The notes under the pieces were generated by a model. It did no database searches and was not told where the DNA came from. It saw only the letters and a list, made by a program, of their open reading frames with translations. Shown piece after piece: positions 26,574 to 36,252 of a stretch of DNA of 64,000 bases. Made by a program: the position numbers and the translations under genes. Origin of the DNA: Acetatifactor muris (GTDB lineage Bacteria; Bacillota; Clostridia; Lachnospirales; Lachnospiraceae); the NCBI RefSeq assembly GCF_024623325.1, contig NZ_JANJZD010000005.1, positions 1 to 64,000 on the forward strand, given 5' to 3'. Position 1 is the first letter of the stretch; each line of letters begins with the position of its first letter.

Positions 26574-27209
26574 CTATCCCTGCTCAAACTTCTCCCGCAG
26601 CTTCGAAAGAGCCTTCTTCTCAATCCGGCTCACATAGCTTCTGGATATCCCCAGCTTCTCTCCGATTTCGTTCTGTGTTACCTCCCGGTTTCCGTACAGA
26701 CCATAGCGCATGATAATAATCTGTCTCTCCCGTTCCGTCAGATTGGCATCTATCAGTGTAAAAAGCCTTTTTATATTTCCGGTCAGTTCCATATTTTCGA
26801 CAATGTCCGGCTGATTCTGCTCAATCACGTCCACCAGATGAATCTCATTTCCTTCCTTGTCCTGACCGATTGGTTCGAACAGCGATACTTCCCGGGAAGA
26901 TTTCTTCTTGCCCCGCAGGAACATCAACAGTTCATTTTCAATACACCTGCACGCATAAGTGGCCAGCCGTCCCTTTTTTTCATCAAAGGTCCTGATGGCC
27001 TTGATCAGGCCGATACAGCCTATGGAAATGAAATCCTCTATATCCTCGTCCGCACTCTGATATTTTTTGACAATGTGAACCACCAGGCGCAGATTCCGTT
27101 CCACCAGTGTCTTCTGTGCCTGTTCGGCCTCCTCAGGGGAGCCATCGCGCAGTAAACGGATGTATTCCGCTTCCTCCTCCTGAGTCAACGGCTTTTGAAA
27201 CGTCTCCAA
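26574..27209 (-). CDS. sigK: Sporulation sigma factor of the sigma-K type, without pro-sequence
   Basis: This 211-residue sigma-70 family factor matches sigma-K, the late mother-cell factor of sporulation. Region 2 contains RNLRLVVHIVKKYQ, IGLIKAIRTFD and LATYACRCIENELLMFLR; the linker SLFEPIGQDKEGNEIHLVDV is close to Bacillus sigma-K; region 4 has the helix-turn-helix ISRSYVSRIEKKAL. It starts at a TTG (27209) with a G-rich ribosome site, and an in-frame TAG stands two codons upstream. It therefore lacks the about 20-residue pro-peptide of Bacillus pro-sigma-K, as is known for Clostridioides difficile. A CATAAAAT upstream resembles a sigma-E -10 box, but no -35 box could be placed. Confidence 0.88.
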   Translation of the reverse strand: METFQKPLTQEEEAEYIRLLRDGSPEEAEQAQKTLVERNLRLVVHIVKKYQSADEDIEDFISIGCIGLIKAIRTFDEKKGRLATYACRCIENELLMFLRGKKKSSREVSLFEPIGQDKEGNEIHLVDVIEQNQPDIVENMELTGNIKRLFTLIDANLTERERQIIIMRYGLYGNREVTQNEIGEKLGISRSYVSRIEKKALSKLREKFEQG

Positions 27210-27300
27210 ATCCTACCCCCACGGATTACTCTTAACATCATTTTATGTGTCAGACTTATCCATGGTGCCTGTCAAAGGAAAACGAAATTTCGGAATATTA

Positions 27301-27885
27301 TCAGTCATCCGCTGTGACATTCTCTGTAAGCCGCGCAAAATTCTTCCACAGTTCCACCTTCGCTGTGGATACAGCAGATGCGCCGGCGGCAAACGCTGCC
27401 CGGATTTCCTCCACAGTCTCAATCAGCCCTCCCGCAATCACCGGTGTCCTGCCGGAGACAGCCAGTTTTTCGATGACTTTCGGCAGTAATCCCGGCATCA
27501 CTTCAATCATATCGGCCCTGGTGGTTTTCAACGTTTCCTCCGCAGTGCGAACGGACTGTGAATCGACCATAAAAAAGCGTTGTACCGTCAGAAGCCCTGT
27601 CTCCTTCGCCGGGCGAATCATTCCGGCCCGGGTACTGATAATCCCGTCTGCCCCCTGCTCCCGCACATACTCCAGTCCCGCCGCATCCTTACCGATTCCC
27701 TCCACAAGATCCATGTGCAGAAACAGGCGCTTTCCGGCCTGATGCGCACGGTCCGTCCGCTCCTTTACTTTTCGAATACTGGGCATCAGGTCGAAAATCA
27801 GCCGGGATTCGCTTGTCAGTGCAGATGCAAAATCGGCATCTGTCCGCACTGCCGCAATCACCGTCGGATGCTTAAAGCGTATCAT
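27301..27885 (-). CDS. glpP: Glycerol-3-phosphate-responsive antiterminator GlpP
   Basis: GlpP binds glycerol 3-phosphate and then the leader mRNA of glp genes, letting transcription pass a terminator. The 194 residues have the TIM-barrel-like family pattern: FDLMPSIRKVKERTDRAH, RLFLHMDLVEGIGKD, GIISTR and PVIAGGLIETVEEIRAA. It is the last gene of the glp operon, one base after the DUF1667 gene, with GAGG before the ATG. A terminator-like hairpin in the operon leader (31081-31122) is its probable target. Confidence 0.93.
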   Translation of the reverse strand: MIRFKHPTVIAAVRTDADFASALTSESRLIFDLMPSIRKVKERTDRAHQAGKRLFLHMDLVEGIGKDAAGLEYVREQGADGIISTRAGMIRPAKETGLLTVQRFFMVDSQSVRTAEETLKTTRADMIEVMPGLLPKVIEKLAVSGRTPVIAGGLIETVEEIRAAFAAGASAVSTAKVELWKNFARLTENVTADD

Positions 27886-27886
27886 G

Positions 27887-28246
27887 TCATTTTCCTCTTT
27901 CCATATTTTTCGCCGCGATCAGATTCGCTTCCGTCCCGGCAATATGCTCTATTATAACAGTTCCCACTGTAATTGGCAACCGCACCTTCTGTCGGTTGAC
28001 TTCTGCCATACAGTCAAAAAGCTTCTCCCTGGGCACAGTACTGTCCGTCCTCACCGGCAGCACTCCGCCGTCCTCCGTGACTGCCGTGGTGGTAAGCACC
28101 CGTTCCGGGTGAACGCACTCCTGCTCCGCATATTTCGCTCCCCGTGGGCAGGTGTTTCCCGTAACACTTACCACCTGGCCGTTCTCAATCTCCGCCGTCA
28201 GGTCACATCCCATCGGGCAGACAATACAAGTCAGTTCCCGTTTCAT
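27887..28246 (-). CDS. DUF1667 protein (small cysteine-rich redox partner)
   Basis: This 119-residue protein has four cysteines near the start, in CIVCPMGC and NTCPRG, which could bind an iron-sulfur cluster. DUF1667 genes are usually found beside GlpA-like and FAD/NAD oxidoreductase genes, as here, and are thought to be a small subunit of the complex. The ATG at 28246 is taken because MKRELTCIVCPMGC is the family start; the frame is open 16 codons further upstream. Its function is not proven. Confidence 0.85.
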   Translation of the reverse strand: MKRELTCIVCPMGCDLTAEIENGQVVSVTGNTCPRGAKYAEQECVHPERVLTTTAVTEDGGVLPVRTDSTVPREKLFDCMAEVNRQKVRLPITVGTVIIEHIAGTEANLIAAKNMERGK

Positions 28247-28330
28247 ACTTCTAACCATACCTTTCCTGCACCTGCCGCCTTTTCGCAGACACAAAACTCC
28301 CTATATTTATCCGGCTACATCCTGTCCAGA

Positions 28331-29578
28331 CTAAACCAGACTAAACTCCAGCCGTGATCCACGACATTTCTCCAGCTGTTCTTTTGTCAATGTAAGCGAT
28401 TCCATCTCACCCGGCTTGACAACAGGCCTTTTTATCGCAAGAATCGTCTCCCCGTCACAGGTAACCCGGACTTCAGCCTTCCGATAGACATTGTCCACTC
28501 TGAAATAGACCCTGACATTCCCCTGTCTGTGGGCAATCCGCTGGGGAACCGTATAACGAATTTTCCCATCCGGCACAAGTTCCAGCACATTGTCCGAAGA
28601 TACTTTTCCGGCAATATATGCCGCTGCGCTTTCTCCCGCCAGCGCGGCCTCCTCCGACACGAAATCCACCAGGTCATGTACATGCAGCACATTTCCGCAG
28701 GCGAAGATTCCCGGACAGGATGTCTGCCTTTTTTCATCTACCACCGCTCCGCCGGTTACAGGATCCAGTCGGATACCTGCCTCTTTGGACAGTTCATTTT
28801 CCGGAATCAGTCCCACAGACAGCAGCAGCGTATCACAGGATATCTCCTCTTCCGTTCCCGGAATGGGACGCCTTTTTTCGTCTACCTGCGACACGGTGAC
28901 TCCCGTCAGGCGCTCTTTTCCATGAATGGCTGTCACTGTATGACTGAGCTTCAGCGGAATGTCGAAATCCTTCAGACACTGCTGGATATTCCGCGCCAGA
29001 CCGCCGGAATAAGGCATCAGCTCACATACTGCCTTCACTTTTGCTCCCTCCAGCGTCATACGGCGGGCCATAATCAATCCGATGTCGCCGGAACCCAGAA
29101 TCACCACTTCCCGCCCCGGGAGATATCCCATGCAGTTGACGTATTTCTGTGCTGTTCCCGCTGAGAAAATTCCTGCGGGACGGGTGCCGGGAATGTTCAG
29201 CGCACCGCGGCTTCTTTCTCTGCACCCCATGGCAAGAATGACTGCCCTCGCCTGAATCTGCGTGACGCCCTCCCGGCTCACCACAGTAATCACTTTCTCC
29301 GGCGACACATGCAACACCATACTGCCGCAGCGAATCGCAATATTCCGCTCCGCGGCCATCTTCTCATATTCCCACGCATATTCCGGACCGGTCAGTTCCT
29401 TCTGAAAACGGTGCAGTCCGAAGCCGTTGTGAATACACTGCTGTAAAATGCCGCCCGGATGGCTGTCCCGCTCTAAAACCAGTAAATCCCGTACACCGCT
29501 GTCGTACGCGGCAACCGCCGCTGCAAGTCCTGCCGGACCGCCACCTATAATGACCAGATCTGCCTGTTCCCGCCTCAT
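28331..29578 (-). CDS. FAD/NAD(P)-dependent oxidoreductase of the glycerol-3-phosphate operon
   Basis: The 415-residue flavoprotein has two dinucleotide-binding folds: an N-terminal FAD site (ADLVIIGGGPAGLAAAVAA) and a central NAD(P) site (REVVILGSGDIGLIMAR), followed by GIFACGNVLHVHDLVD near the second FAD contact. It probably passes electrons from the GlpA-like subunit to NAD(P) or quinone. It overlaps the end of the upstream gene by ATGA, so translation should be coupled. Confidence 0.88.
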   Translation of the reverse strand: MRREQADLVIIGGGPAGLAAAVAAYDSGVRDLLVLERDSHPGGILQQCIHNGFGLHRFQKELTGPEYAWEYEKMAAERNIAIRCGSMVLHVSPEKVITVVSREGVTQIQARAVILAMGCRERSRGALNIPGTRPAGIFSAGTAQKYVNCMGYLPGREVVILGSGDIGLIMARRMTLEGAKVKAVCELMPYSGGLARNIQQCLKDFDIPLKLSHTVTAIHGKERLTGVTVSQVDEKRRPIPGTEEEISCDTLLLSVGLIPENELSKEAGIRLDPVTGGAVVDEKRQTSCPGIFACGNVLHVHDLVDFVSEEAALAGESAAAYIAGKVSSDNVLELVPDGKIRYTVPQRIAHRQGNVRVYFRVDNVYRKAEVRVTCDGETILAIKRPVVKPGEMESLTLTKEQLEKCRGSRLEFSLV

Positions 29579-31017
29579 GCCTGCTCTCCTCCTTTGGTTC
29601 TGCCTATATTCAGATAAGAACCTTTTCCGCTCTTTGTCACCTGTTCAAATGCAATTCCCTGTTCCTCGGCCAGCAACTCCACAATGCGCGGTGAGCAGAA
29701 GCCCCCCTGGCACCGTCCCATTCCGCTGCGTGTCCGCCGCTTTACGCTGTCCAGGTCCAGAGCCTGGGGCGCCCGCCGGATAGCCTCCAGAATCTCTCCT
29801 TCGCTGACTGTCTCACAGCGGCAGACCATCTTTCCGTACACAGGATGCTCCCGGATATATGCGTCTTTCTCCTCAAGAGAAAGCTCCCGGAACCAGTGGG
29901 CTGCTTTACGCCTGGGCTGAAAATCCTCCCGCGGAACTGTCTTCAGTCCCAGACCGCGCAGCAGTTCCACTACATACTCCGCCGCTGCCGGTGACGCGGA
30001 CAAGCCCGGAGATTCCATACCTGCCGCATGAACCGTACGTTTCCCCCAGGGACGAATGATAAAGTCTCCCGTGCTTCCGGTGGCGCGCAGTCCTGCAAAG
30101 GAGGTAATTACCTGTCTGAAAGGAATCCCCTCTGCTTCGCTGCCGGTCTGACTGATGATTTCCGCCAAACCTGCAGCCGTTGTCTCGGCGCTCTCAGGGT
30201 CCTCCTGCGCCTCCGCCGTGGGGCCAAGGAGAAGATTTCCATCCACAGTCGGTGTAACCAGAACACCTTTTCCCTTTTTGGTAGGCGTTCTGAACAGAGT
30301 ATGATGAACCATTCCGCCACACTCCCTGTCCAGCAACAGATATTCTCCCCGCCTGGGGCATATGGAAAAGCTGTCATCACCCAGCATAGCCGCAATTCTG
30401 TCGGCAAAGGTACCGGCTGCATTCACCACATACCGGGCCTCCACCTGTCTCCCGTCCGCGGCATGCAGAACCATCGCCTCCTCCGTCTCCTGAATCTTAG
30501 TCACCTGGAAATTGCGCAGGAATTCCGCCCCGTTATCCATGGCATTCCCCAATGCCGCTATAGTGAGTTCATAGGGACAGATAATGGCCCCTGTGGGCGC
30601 GTGCAGCGCCCAGGTCGCCTGTCTGGATACCCCGGGCTCCGCCTCCCGCAGTTGTTCCTGATTCAGCAGTTCCAGGTCTCTGACACCGTTTTCCTGTCCC
30701 TGTCGGTACAATTTCTCCAGGGCTGCTTTATCTTCGTCGTTATACCCCAGCACCAGAGATCCGTTCCGTTTATAGGGCACGCCCAGTTCCTCAGCAATGT
30801 GCTCCATCTTCTCTGAGCCCGCCACATTGAGACGCGCCTTCAGCGTCCCCGGCTCCGCGTCAAAGCCCGCATGTACAATTCCGCTGTTGGCCCGGGATGC
30901 CCCGGCCGCCCCGTCGTTGGCGCGCTCCACCACACAGACTGACAAACGATTCTTACAAAGCTCCCTGGCCGTCATGGCACCGATAACCCCTGCTCCGATA
31001 ATTACTACATCTACCAT
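29575..31017 (-). CDS. GlpA-like FAD-dependent glycerol-3-phosphate dehydrogenase
   Basis: The 480-residue protein has an N-terminal FAD-binding DAO domain (VDVVIIGAGVIGAMTAREL, ANSGIVHAGFDAEPG) and a C-terminal BFD-type [2Fe-2S] domain with cysteines in MVCRCETVSEGEI and GRCQGGFCSPR. This is the catalytic layout of anaerobic GlpA. It would oxidise glycerol 3-phosphate to dihydroxyacetone phosphate together with the next two gene products. The ATG at 31017 has GGGAGAGG just before it. It is the first gene of the operon that ends with glpP. No glpK or glpF is present. Confidence 0.88.
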   Translation of the reverse strand: MVDVVIIGAGVIGAMTARELCKNRLSVCVVERANDGAAGASRANSGIVHAGFDAEPGTLKARLNVAGSEKMEHIAEELGVPYKRNGSLVLGYNDEDKAALEKLYRQGQENGVRDLELLNQEQLREAEPGVSRQATWALHAPTGAIICPYELTIAALGNAMDNGAEFLRNFQVTKIQETEEAMVLHAADGRQVEARYVVNAAGTFADRIAAMLGDDSFSICPRRGEYLLLDRECGGMVHHTLFRTPTKKGKGVLVTPTVDGNLLLGPTAEAQEDPESAETTAAGLAEIISQTGSEAEGIPFRQVITSFAGLRATGSTGDFIIRPWGKRTVHAAGMESPGLSASPAAAEYVVELLRGLGLKTVPREDFQPRRKAAHWFRELSLEEKDAYIREHPVYGKMVCRCETVSEGEILEAIRRAPQALDLDSVKRRTRSGMGRCQGGFCSPRIVELLAEEQGIAFEQVTKSGKGSYLNIGRTKGGEQA

Positions 31018-31075
31018 TTTCCTCTCCCGTCCGACAACAGAATTCAATTTTTACAGTGATTCTGCTGTCATAAAC

Positions 31076-31122
31076 AAAAAGACGCACCAAAACAAAAGTC
31101 GAAACTTCTGTTTTGATGCGTC
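31076..31122 (-). promoter_or_regulatory. Terminator-like leader hairpin of the glp operon (probable GlpP target)
   Basis: GACGCA-C-CAAAACA-A-AAGT (31081-31099) pairs with ACTT-C-TGTTTTG-A-TGCGTC (31104-31122), a 17-pair stem with two mismatches and a CGAA loop. On the minus strand it is followed by UUUUUGUUU. It lies about 20 bases after the expected start of transcription and 60 bases before the first gene, so it works as an attenuator rather than as the end of hemW. Confidence 0.78.
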
Positions 31123-31149
31123 TCATCGTCTCTGCATCTTATTGAATTT

Positions 31150-31178
31150 ACCTTAGCACAGCTGTCCTGTTTTGTCAA
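31150..31178 (-). promoter_or_regulatory. Promoter of the glp operon
   Basis: On the minus strand TTGACA (31178-31173) and TAAGGT (31155-31150) are 17 bases apart, with a TGTGC extended -10 context. It lies between the hemW stop and the leader hairpin. Confidence 0.72.
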
Positions 31179-31227
31179 GTATTTTCAAAATTCTTCATTT
31201 CCCGGTATTCTTCACTTCCCGGATGTC

Positions 31228-32508
31228 TTACAGCAGAAACTGCGCCATCACATAATTGCTTACATCCATTCCTCTGTCTGTCAGCGCCAGGCACACGGCA
31301 CAGCCGGACACCTTCCCGCTCCCACTGTCCGCGCCCCCGGTTCCGGCATTGTCCGCCTTCCCGGCTCTGTCCCCGCTGTCTCTTAGCATACTGTCGGATC
31401 TTCCCGCTGTCCGCTCTGTCCCCATGCGATACCGCAGGAGCCCGTCCCGGATATTTTTCCGGATAACTGCCCCGTACACTTCTTCCGGTCTGCGGCCAAA
31501 GAGCGTTTCAAATTCTCCGCAGTCCGTCCCCTCCGTCATCCGAAGCCCCAGGAAGAAGAATTCTTCCATCTGCTCCTGTATGCTCAACTTCTGAATCTCC
31601 TCCCGGCATCCAAGTGGATTTGCCAGATAGGCGTTCAGCTGAGAGCCATTCCGGAATCGTACATTTTCCAGCAGAGATGCCGCCCCGATACCGAAGCCGA
31701 TATAATTTTTCCTTCGCCAGTAGCCGCAGTTGTGACGGCATTCATATCCCTTTTTCGCATAATTGGAAATCTCATAGCGCCGATATCCTTCCCGGGCCAG
31801 AATGGCTTTGGTCTCCCGGTACATCACCCTGTCCGTGTCCTCGTCCGGAATATCCAGTTCTCCTTTTTCGCATTTTTCGTAAAAAGGAGTCCCCTCTTCC
31901 ACAATCAGGCTGTACGCTGATATATGCTCCGGCGGCCGGTTCAGGGAAAGCACCTTCCGCAGACTGTCCCTGTAGACGGAAATGGTCTGACCGGGCAGCG
32001 CGCTCATCAGATCCACATTGATATTGTCGAATCCCGCCGCTCTGGCGGCGGCAAAACTTACTTCGAACTCTTCCCAGGTATGAATTCTGCCAATGGCCGC
32101 AAGCTCCTCATTGTGAGCGGACTGCAGTCCAATACTCAGGCGGTTGACTCCCGCCTTCCGCAGACGCAGCAGTCCTTCCTCTGATATGGTTCCCGGGTTC
32201 ACTTCCATGGTTATCTCTGCATCTTCCGCAAGATTGTAATGGCTCATAACTGCCGCCAGCAGCTCTTCCACACACTCCATGGGCACTACAGACGGCGTAC
32301 CTCCTCCGATAAATATACTGGTAATGTAACACTCTGCATACCGAGAAGCGCTTCCCGCTGTCTCAGCAAGAAGCGCTTTCATATATGCCCGCATGGTCCG
32401 CTCATCCCCGGGAGCTGACAGGAAATCACAGTACAGACATTTCTTTACGCAAAAAGGAATATGAAAGTATAATTCCAGTTCTTTTTCCGCACAATATTGT
32501 TCTGACAT
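31228..32508 (-). CDS. hemW: Radical-SAM heme chaperone HemW
   Basis: This 426-residue protein belongs to the coproporphyrinogen-oxidase-like radical-SAM family; HemW carries heme to target proteins. The cluster cysteines are in CVKKCLYCDF, and the GGGTPS and GLQSAHNEEL motifs follow. The ATG at 32508 has GGAG six bases before it. The C-terminal winged region contains a loose, glycine/serine/aspartate-rich insert of about 40 residues (about 365-405) that relatives lack. It follows lepA by 15 bases, a frequent lepA-hemW pair. Confidence 0.92.
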   Translation of the reverse strand: MSEQYCAEKELELYFHIPFCVKKCLYCDFLSAPGDERTMRAYMKALLAETAGSASRYAECYITSIFIGGGTPSVVPMECVEELLAAVMSHYNLAEDAEITMEVNPGTISEEGLLRLRKAGVNRLSIGLQSAHNEELAAIGRIHTWEEFEVSFAAARAAGFDNINVDLMSALPGQTISVYRDSLRKVLSLNRPPEHISAYSLIVEEGTPFYEKCEKGELDIPDEDTDRVMYRETKAILAREGYRRYEISNYAKKGYECRHNCGYWRRKNYIGFGIGAASLLENVRFRNGSQLNAYLANPLGCREEIQKLSIQEQMEEFFFLGLRMTEGTDCGEFETLFGRRPEEVYGAVIRKNIRDGLLRYRMGTERTAGRSDSMLRDSGDRAGKADNAGTGGADSGSGKVSGCAVCLALTDRGMDVSNYVMAQFLL

Positions 32509-32523
32509 AATTTCTCCAGCCAA

Positions 32524-34347
32524 TCAGTCATCATCCAGCTTCAGCACGCTCAGGAATGCCTTCTGCGGGATCTCCACATTTCCAATCTGACGCATACGCT
32601 TTTTGCCTTCCTTCTGCTTCTCCAGCAGCTTCTTCTTACGAGTGATGTCGCCCCCGTAACATTTTGCAAGCACATCCTTGCGCATGGCCTTCACCGTCTC
32701 TCTGGCAATCACTTTTCCGCCCACCGCAGCCTGAATGGGAATCTCAAACAGATGCCTGGGAATCTCCTCCTTCAGCTTCCCGCACATCCTTCTCCCCCGC
32801 TCATAGGCAGAATCCGCATGCACAATGAACGACAGTGCGTCCACTTCCTCCCGGTTAATCAGAATATCCAGTTTTACAAGCTTTGACTCCTCATACCCCT
32901 TCATGTCATAGTCAAAAGAAGCATACCCCCGGGAGCGGGATTTCAGCGCGTCAAAAAAGTCATAAATAATCTCATTCAGCGGAAGCTCATACCGAAGCAG
33001 CGCTCTGCCCGCTTCCATATATTCCATCCCCAGGTATCGTCCCCGTCTCTCCTGACAAAGCTCCATTATGGGGCCGATAAACTCGCTGGTCACCATAATC
33101 TCCGCGCTGACAATGGGTTCTTCCATGTGCTCAATCACAGAAGGATCCGGCAGATTGGAAGGGTTGGTCAGCTCGATCACCTCTCCGTTGGTCCGGAAAA
33201 CTTTGTACACAACGCCGGGTGCGGTAGCCACCAAATCCAGGTTGTATTCCCGCTCCAGCCGCTCCTGAATCACCTCCAGGTGCAGCAGTCCCAGGAATCC
33301 GCAGCGGAATCCAAAGCCCAGCGCCACTGATGTCTCCGGTTCATACTGCAGCGCCGCGTCATTGAGCTGCAGCTTCTCCAGCGCGTCCCGCAGGTCGGGA
33401 TATTTTGCGCCGTCCGCCGGATAAAAACCGCAGTAAACCATGGACTGTACCTTCTTATAACCGGGAAGAGGCTCTGCACAGGGGCTTCTGTCATCGGTTA
33501 CAGTATCACCCACGGCAGTGTCCTTCACATTCTTGATGGAAGCCGTAATGTATCCCACCATTCCTGCAGACAATTCCTCGCAGGGAATAAACTGTCCGGC
33601 CCCGAATACCCCCACCTCCACCACTTCTTCTCTGGCTCCTGTGGCCATCATGCGGATCAACGTTCCCCTTTTTACAGTCCCTTCCATAATTCTGCAGAAG
33701 ATAATAACGCCTTTATATGGATCATAGAGAGAATCAAAAATCAGGGCCTGCAGAGCCGCACCCGGATCCCCTTTGGGCGCCGGAATCTTCTTCACAATCT
33801 GTTCCAGCACATCCTCGATGCCCACGCCGTTTTTCGCGGAAATCAGCGGTGCATCCCGGGCCTCCAGCCCGATTACATCCTCGATTTCCTCTATCACGCG
33901 CTCCGGCTCCGCGCTGGGCAGATCAATTTTATTAATCACCGGTATCACATCCAGATCATGGTCCAGCGCCAGATAGACATTGGCAAGCGTCTGGGCCTCG
34001 ATGCCCTGCGCTGCGTCCACCACCAGAATGGCCCCGTCGCAGGCCGCCAGGGAACGGCTGACTTCATAGTTGAAATCCACATGTCCCGGGGTATCTATCA
34101 GGTTGAGAATATATTCTTCTCCGTCCTTCGCCTTATATACGGTCCGAACGGCCTGGGCCTTGATGGTAATCCCTCTCTCCCTCTCCAGGTCCATATTGTC
34201 CAGTACCTGAGCCTGCATTTCCCTGCTGGTCAGAAGTCCTGTATGCTCGATAATCCGGTCCGCCAGCGTGGACTTGCCGTGATCTATATGTGCCACGATG
34301 CAGAAATTGCGGATTTTGGACTGTTCTGTATTCTTTATCGACTCCAT
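32524..34347 (-). CDS. lepA: Elongation factor 4 (LepA)
   Basis: LepA is a ribosome-bound GTPase acting in translation or subunit assembly. The 607 residues carry G1 [10 protein letters not shown]2 RGITIK, G3 DTPGH, G4 NKID and the LepA-specific C-terminal domain with [17 protein letters not shown]. Length is standard. The start at 34347 has GAGG upstream; the frame is open 15 codons further but lacks a ribosome site. hemW follows. Confidence 0.97.
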   Translation of the reverse strand: MESIKNTEQSKIRNFCIVAHIDHGKSTLADRIIEHTGLLTSREMQAQVLDNMDLERERGITIKAQAVRTVYKAKDGEEYILNLIDTPGHVDFNYEVSRSLAACDGAILVVDAAQGIEAQTLANVYLALDHDLDVIPVINKIDLPSAEPERVIEEIEDVIGLEARDAPLISAKNGVGIEDVLEQIVKKIPAPKGDPGAALQALIFDSLYDPYKGVIIFCRIMEGTVKRGTLIRMMATGAREEVVEVGVFGAGQFIPCEELSAGMVGYITASIKNVKDTAVGDTVTDDRSPCAEPLPGYKKVQSMVYCGFYPADGAKYPDLRDALEKLQLNDAALQYEPETSVALGFGFRCGFLGLLHLEVIQERLEREYNLDLVATAPGVVYKVFRTNGEVIELTNPSNLPDPSVIEHMEEPIVSAEIMVTSEFIGPIMELCQERRGRYLGMEYMEAGRALLRYELPLNEIIYDFFDALKSRSRGYASFDYDMKGYEESKLVKLDILINREEVDALSFIVHADSAYERGRRMCGKLKEEIPRHLFEIPIQAAVGGKVIARETVKAMRKDVLAKCYGGDITRKKKLLEKQKEGKKRMRQIGNVEIPQKAFLSVLKLDDD

Positions 34348-34489
34348 AGAAATTCCTCGTTCTTCTCTGAAATTAACCTGTCTGTAAAACAAGTATGATT
34401 GTAGCAGAATTGTGCGAAAATGTCCAGAGCATCGCAGCTGTATTCCTGATATATTCCGCCCGCTCCAGTCTGTTTCATCCGTTGGGCAG

Positions 34490-36001
34490 TCAAAGCCCCC
34501 CGGCGAAAAATTCTTCCGGCGTCCCGGGATAGCTTATAATCTGCCCGTCCTTTACCTCCAGAATCTCCGTGGCACACGCCCGGATAAACGCCTCGTCGTG
34601 AGATACAAAAACAAGCACGCCTTCATATTCCGAAAACATTTCCTCCAGTGCCTCCACCGAGGGGATGTCCAGATAATTGGTAGGCTCATCCAGAATCAGA
34701 ACATTCGCCCTGCCCACGAACAGCCTGGCGAATGCCAGCTTGATCCGCTCCCCACCGGACAGGACACCGGCCTTTTTGCAGGTATCCTCCGCGGACAGCA
34801 GAAGTCTGGCCAGAACCGTCCTGGCAATCGCTTCCCTCTGTACGCTCACATCCATCACATTCTGAAGAACAGTCTTCTCATAATCAAGAGAGGCCATATT
34901 CTGGTCAAGGAGTCCTATGGAAGCCTTCGGTACCACATAAATGGAACCCTTTTCCGCCTGATACTCCTGACGAATCAGATTCAGAAGTGTCGTCTTACCC
35001 GCGCCGTTTTCTCCCACTATGGCAACCCTGCTTCTGTTCCGAATCTGAAAAGAGGCATCCCGGAAAATCTCTCTGCCTTCCTCATAAGAAAAGCAAATGT
35101 CTTCTCCCCGGATTACCACCGCATTCTCAGGCGGGTCCGTCAGCCGGAAATCCGGGCGCATTTTCGGCAGTTCACGTGGTTTTTCCTTTACTTCCATGTG
35201 TTCCAGCCTCTCCAGCACATTTTTGGCGGAGGCCTCCATTTTACCGGCTTTTGTGTCCTTTGGATGATGTGACAGGAAATTCCGAAGCCCCGCTTCCCTG
35301 GGCGACATGCCTTTAGGCAGCTTTTCAATGGCTGCCGCCTTCTTCTTTTTCTGCTGATACACTTTTTCCAGTCTTCTCTTCTCACTGGTGTAATTCTCGT
35401 ATTCCGTCCACTGCCGCAAAACGGCCTGCTCCTTCAGCTGTGTGTAGTCATCATAGTTCCCGTCATAGCTGGTAAGCCTGCCGTCCCGGACTTCCACAAT
35501 CCTGGTACAGAGCACATTAAGAAGCGCCCTGTCATGGCTGACAATGATCATGGTATCCAGCTTTGGCAGTTTCTTCTTCAAAAGTGCAATTCCCTTCATA
35601 TCCAGGTTGGCTGTGGGTTCATCCAGAAAGACCAGCATCTTCCCGCTGCTGAACATCCAGGCCAGCCGCATCCTGGTGTCCTCGCCGCCGCTGACAGTCT
35701 CCTGCCACACCTTATCCTGAATCTGCATGGTTTTCATTTCCTTCCCATTCAGCTCAAACGGGTCCACGCCCTCGGAAAACTGTCTGAAATAATGTGTGTC
35801 GCACATACATTTCACAGTTCCGGCGTCCGGCTCCAATTCCCCGGACAGCACCCTCAAAAGTGTCGTCTTGCCGGCACCGTTGGCTCCCACAAGCCCAATA
35901 CGCTCCCCCTGGTATACCATAAGTCTGTCAAAGTCCAGAACTTTCTGTTCTCCAAAACTTACAACAATATTTTCCGCCTGCAGATATAATTTTTGCCGCA
36001 T
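34490..36001 (-). CDS. ABC-F ATPase, ribosome-protection (antibiotic resistance) type
   Basis: This 503-residue protein has two ABC ATPase domains and no membrane segment: Walker [10 protein letters not shown] and GENGAGKTT, signatures VSGGEDTR and LSGGERIK, Walker [11 protein letters not shown] and [10 protein letters not shown]. The linker between them (about 190-280) is long and rich in lysine and glutamate, as in the antibiotic-resistance ABC-F proteins such as Vga, Lsa and Msr that eject drugs from the ribosome. The spectrum cannot be predicted. The ATG at 36001 is preceded by GGAGGG, which is itself part of a leader hairpin. A strong promoter lies 250 bases upstream; the long leader between them suggests attenuation. 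Confidence 0.88.
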   Translation of the reverse strand: MRQKLYLQAENIVVSFGEQKVLDFDRLMVYQGERIGLVGANGAGKTTLLRVLSGELEPDAGTVKCMCDTHYFRQFSEGVDPFELNGKEMKTMQIQDKVWQETVSGGEDTRMRLAWMFSSGKMLVFLDEPTANLDMKGIALLKKKLPKLDTMIIVSHDRALLNVLCTRIVEVRDGRLTSYDGNYDDYTQLKEQAVLRQWTEYENYTSEKRRLEKVYQQKKKKAAAIEKLPKGMSPREAGLRNFLSHHPKDTKAGKMEASAKNVLERLEHMEVKEKPRELPKMRPDFRLTDPPENAVVIRGEDICFSYEEGREIFRDASFQIRNRSRVAIVGENGAGKTTLLNLIRQEYQAEKGSIYVVPKASIGLLDQNMASLDYEKTVLQNVMDVSVQREAIARTVLARLLLSAEDTCKKAGVLSGGERIKLAFARLFVGRANVLILDEPTNYLDIPSVEALEEMFSEYEGVLVFVSHDEAFIRACATEILEVKDGQIISYPGTPEEFFAGGL

Positions 36002-36035
36002 AAAAAATCCCTCCTTTTCTATAAGAGGGATTATC
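36002..36035 (-). promoter_or_regulatory. Terminator form of the ABC-F leader, overlapping the ribosome site
   Basis: On the minus strand ATCCCTC (36031-36025) pairs with GAGGGAT (36013-36007), followed by U6 and the ATG. The 3' arm contains the ribosome site GGAGGG, so the fold would stop both transcription and translation. The 5' arm lies inside GATAATCCC (36035-36027), which can pair instead with the upstream GGGATTATC. Confidence 0.8.
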
Positions 36036-36113
36036 CTTAAACATTTCCATACATAGTGACAGAAGCCGCCCGTCAAAGCCGCCTGAAAAAGCAATCTGTC
36101 CTGTAAGCAAATC

Positions 36114-36131
36114 ATTATCCGTGATAATCCC
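36114..36131 (-). promoter_or_regulatory. Antiterminator arm of the ABC-F leader
   Basis: On the minus strand GGGATTATC (36131-36123) is a perfect 9-base complement of GATAATCCC at 36035-36027 in the terminator arm. It can also pair locally, ATTATC-ACG-GATAAT (36128-36114), which would leave the terminator free. The three folds exclude each other. Confidence 0.75.
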
Positions 36132-36197
36132 AACTCCCGGCATTCAAAAGAAAGAGGCTGCCCTCCTACTTTCACGTGTTCCTGCTAAGTGAAGAAA

Positions 36198-36215
36198 TTA
36201 TACGAAAATAATCAT
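36198..36215 (-). CDS. Possible five-codon leader peptide of the ABC-F gene
   Basis: About 30 bases after the expected transcription start an ATG (36215) opens MIIFV and stops. AAGGA stands 8 bases before it. Short leader peptides of this kind let stalled ribosomes control attenuators, but such a small frame can arise by chance. A second option is the in-frame GTG at 36175, which runs without a stop into the ABC-F gene. Confidence 0.3.
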   Translation of the reverse strand: MIIFV

Positions 36216-36252
36216 TCCTTACATCCTTTCCTGCTTTTTCAAAGTTTTCTTT

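Noticed and set aside
36002-36175. 58-residue N-terminal extension of the ABC-F protein from GTG 36175
   Set aside because: The normal ABC-F start and a good ribosome site are at 36001, and the extension covers the attenuator stems. It is kept only as a possible leader frame.
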